Shown piece after piece: positions 58,545 to 60,000 of a stretch of DNA of 60,000 bases. Origin of the DNA: Acanthaster planci. Taxonomy: Eukaryota; Echinodermata; Asteroidea; Valvatida; Acanthasteridae. The notes under the pieces were generated by a model. That model saw only the letters and a program-made list of their open reading frames with translations. It made no database searches and had not been told where the DNA came from. The first letter of the stretch is position 1. Each line of letters starts with the position of its first letter. The position numbers and the translations under genes are program-made. Where the stretch lies: the NCBI RefSeq assembly GCF_001949145.1, contig NW_019091362.1, positions 3,336,430 through 3,396,429 of the forward strand, in the 5' to 3' direction.

Positions 58545-58605
58545 CGGAACTAATGTTGATTTGCCTATACCAGCATATTTCAATGTGGTGCACATGGATG
58601 GGAGA
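58545..58605 (+). CDS. Candidate internal exon
   Basis: A 61-base stretch with a strong pyrimidine-rich acceptor (TTGGTTGTAG|C) and consensus donor (AGA|GTGAGT). Read after one leading base it gives GTNVDLPIPAYFNVVHMDGR, a protein-like sequence I cannot assign. Exon 52128-52217 ends in phase 0, whereas this frame needs phase 2, so another exon would be required between them. Confidence 0.3.
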
Positions 58606-60000
58606 GTGAGTACATGCTTTTTGAACAGCATTAATACTTTTATCAGAAACACTTTTGTTTTAGGGAGATAGTAAGTTTTCCATAGCGAGCGGTCTAAGGC
58701 CTGCTTTTGCCGACGGCTTGCCATGGCATTTGATCAATACTTTATTTCAGTCCAGAGTCCGGATAGGATATGGATCATTAGCATAAAACAGTAAAGTGTG
58801 CTCTGATAGCTGACAACTGACTAAATGAAAGAGGACTTTTTTATTTTTACATCCTGTATATGACGTCAGACATGGGAATTATTGCTGTTTTTCTTCGCTA
58901 TTAATCATCAAAATCCGGGGTTGTTTTCAACCACATTGAGGCCTATTTGCACATGGGGTACACTTTATGATCTGTCAGTAAGTGAAGGAAGTATGCAACT
59001 ACAAATTATGAAGAGTGAAACCTAATAACACTTACAAAGATGAGTTTGTCGTCACTCCATGAAAATCATAAACTTCCAAAGTTTTAGATTGTTAAATAAC
59101 ATGTTTGCATAAAATATCTGATGTTTTATGTGAAATTCTTGCATCAATGAAGTATGAGTTCGGAACAATATACCAAAAACTTGATGGTAAGGTAAATGCA
59201 CAGGCAGCATGGAATAAACATCATGAATACCTAGGATTGTTTACATAGTTGTCTGAAGTTGCATTGGAATGAAAAAAGAAAGAAGCCAATCCAGATCCAT
59301 CGATCTTCTTCCCTGAGTTCTCACAGTCTCGTGAAAAGCCCTTCCCCCAAGGAGGATGAGTGATGTTGTTGGAGGGCTTGCTGTTCCTCTAATCTGGGAT
59401 TAACTCCTGTTGTCTTGGTTTCAAGGCAGAGCTTTGATTTGTTGAAGCCTCTTGTCAGTATAGGCTGCCTTGGTCCTTGAATAGGTCAAGTATAAAAGAA
59501 ACTGTGATCAGATGGGGGGGTGGGCAGGCTTTTGCAACTGTTGATCCCTTAGCTTTTGCTTTTCACCTCAGGCTGCGCAGACAGTCAGTGGACGGTCTTG
59601 CAGGGATTTGCCTGTTGTTGGGGAGATCAGCGCTGAAAGGCCTGTCTGGGAGATCTTGGAGTGATTATGTTGCTTTCATTTGCTGATTATTTGCAGGTTT
59701 TCAAGTCTCCCCATACATGAGGGGGACTTGAGCTTTTAGCTTGGGGAATTTTCTGAAGAGGTTGGAGGAGTTGTTTGGCCTGTTGATGAGACTTTGGGAC
59801 ATTGGGGCATTTGGATTGAGGGAGGCTTTAAAGTGGCTTTCAGGAGATGACCAAAAATGTTGTGATTTGTTGGAAGTATTAAAAGGGGAAGGTGAGTGGT
59901 GGGTAGTGGGTTGTCTAAAGAGGGGTACTCGGAGAAAAATGTAGGGAAGATGTGTAGGGAAGGGGCAGTCGTCAGTTTACCATTTGCATAGTTTCTTTTT
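58606..60000 (+). other. Window end, nothing recognised
   Basis: The first half is AT-rich. From about 59500 the plus strand becomes G-rich (GGGGGAG and TTGGAGGA words). No repeat family, exon or RNA gene was identified. Confidence 0.4.

Overview
The window is eukaryotic, from an invertebrate animal. It has GC-rich coding exons in AT-rich introns, GT-AG splicing, many foldback or MITE-like repeats, a tRNA-derived SINE and a decayed DIRS-type retrotransposon. The axonemal dynein is very close to vertebrate DNAH1, and an Fn14/BCMA-type TNF receptor is present. This suggests an invertebrate deuterostome (amphioxus, hemichordate or echinoderm), but I cannot fix the species from sequence alone.

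Left half (about 500-30978, minus strand): the 5' portion of a DNAH1-type axonemal dynein heavy chain gene. I resolved 38 consecutive exons whose splice phases chain without a break. They encode about 2,284 residues: N-terminal tail, linker, AAA1, AAA2 and the start of AAA3, ending just after the AAA3 Walker B motif. The remaining exons (rest of AAA3, AAA4, microtubule-binding stalk, AAA5, AAA6, C-terminus) lie beyond the left edge. The introns carry several small inverted-repeat elements, a family of hAT-like MITEs with a (C/T)AGTGTTGTAG end, and a 5 x 50-bp minisatellite beside the exon 14 acceptor.

Middle (31000-45000, plus strand): the dynein promoter region and an intergenic stretch with a SINE and palindromes. 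A compact six-exon plus-strand gene follows (34784-44961). I read it as a single-pass TNF-receptor-superfamily protein with one six-cysteine Fn14/TACI-like domain. Its start codon is split by the first intron and all later introns are phase 1. It has a signal peptide, a stalk, a transmembrane exon and a short tail with a possible TRAF-binding motif. A 0.8-kb foldback element sits in intron 2. A degenerate DIRS retrotransposon, apparently nested in another inverted-repeat element, sits in intron 5.

Right part (45000-60000): an assembly gap (45305-46280) abuts a 33-bp tandem repeat. Further right are a second copy of the 0.8-kb foldback element and a tRNA-like element with terminal inverted repeats and target-site duplication. 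At 52128 a first coding exon of an unidentified plus-strand gene begins. The last 7 kb looks like intron, with one plausible internal exon near 58545.
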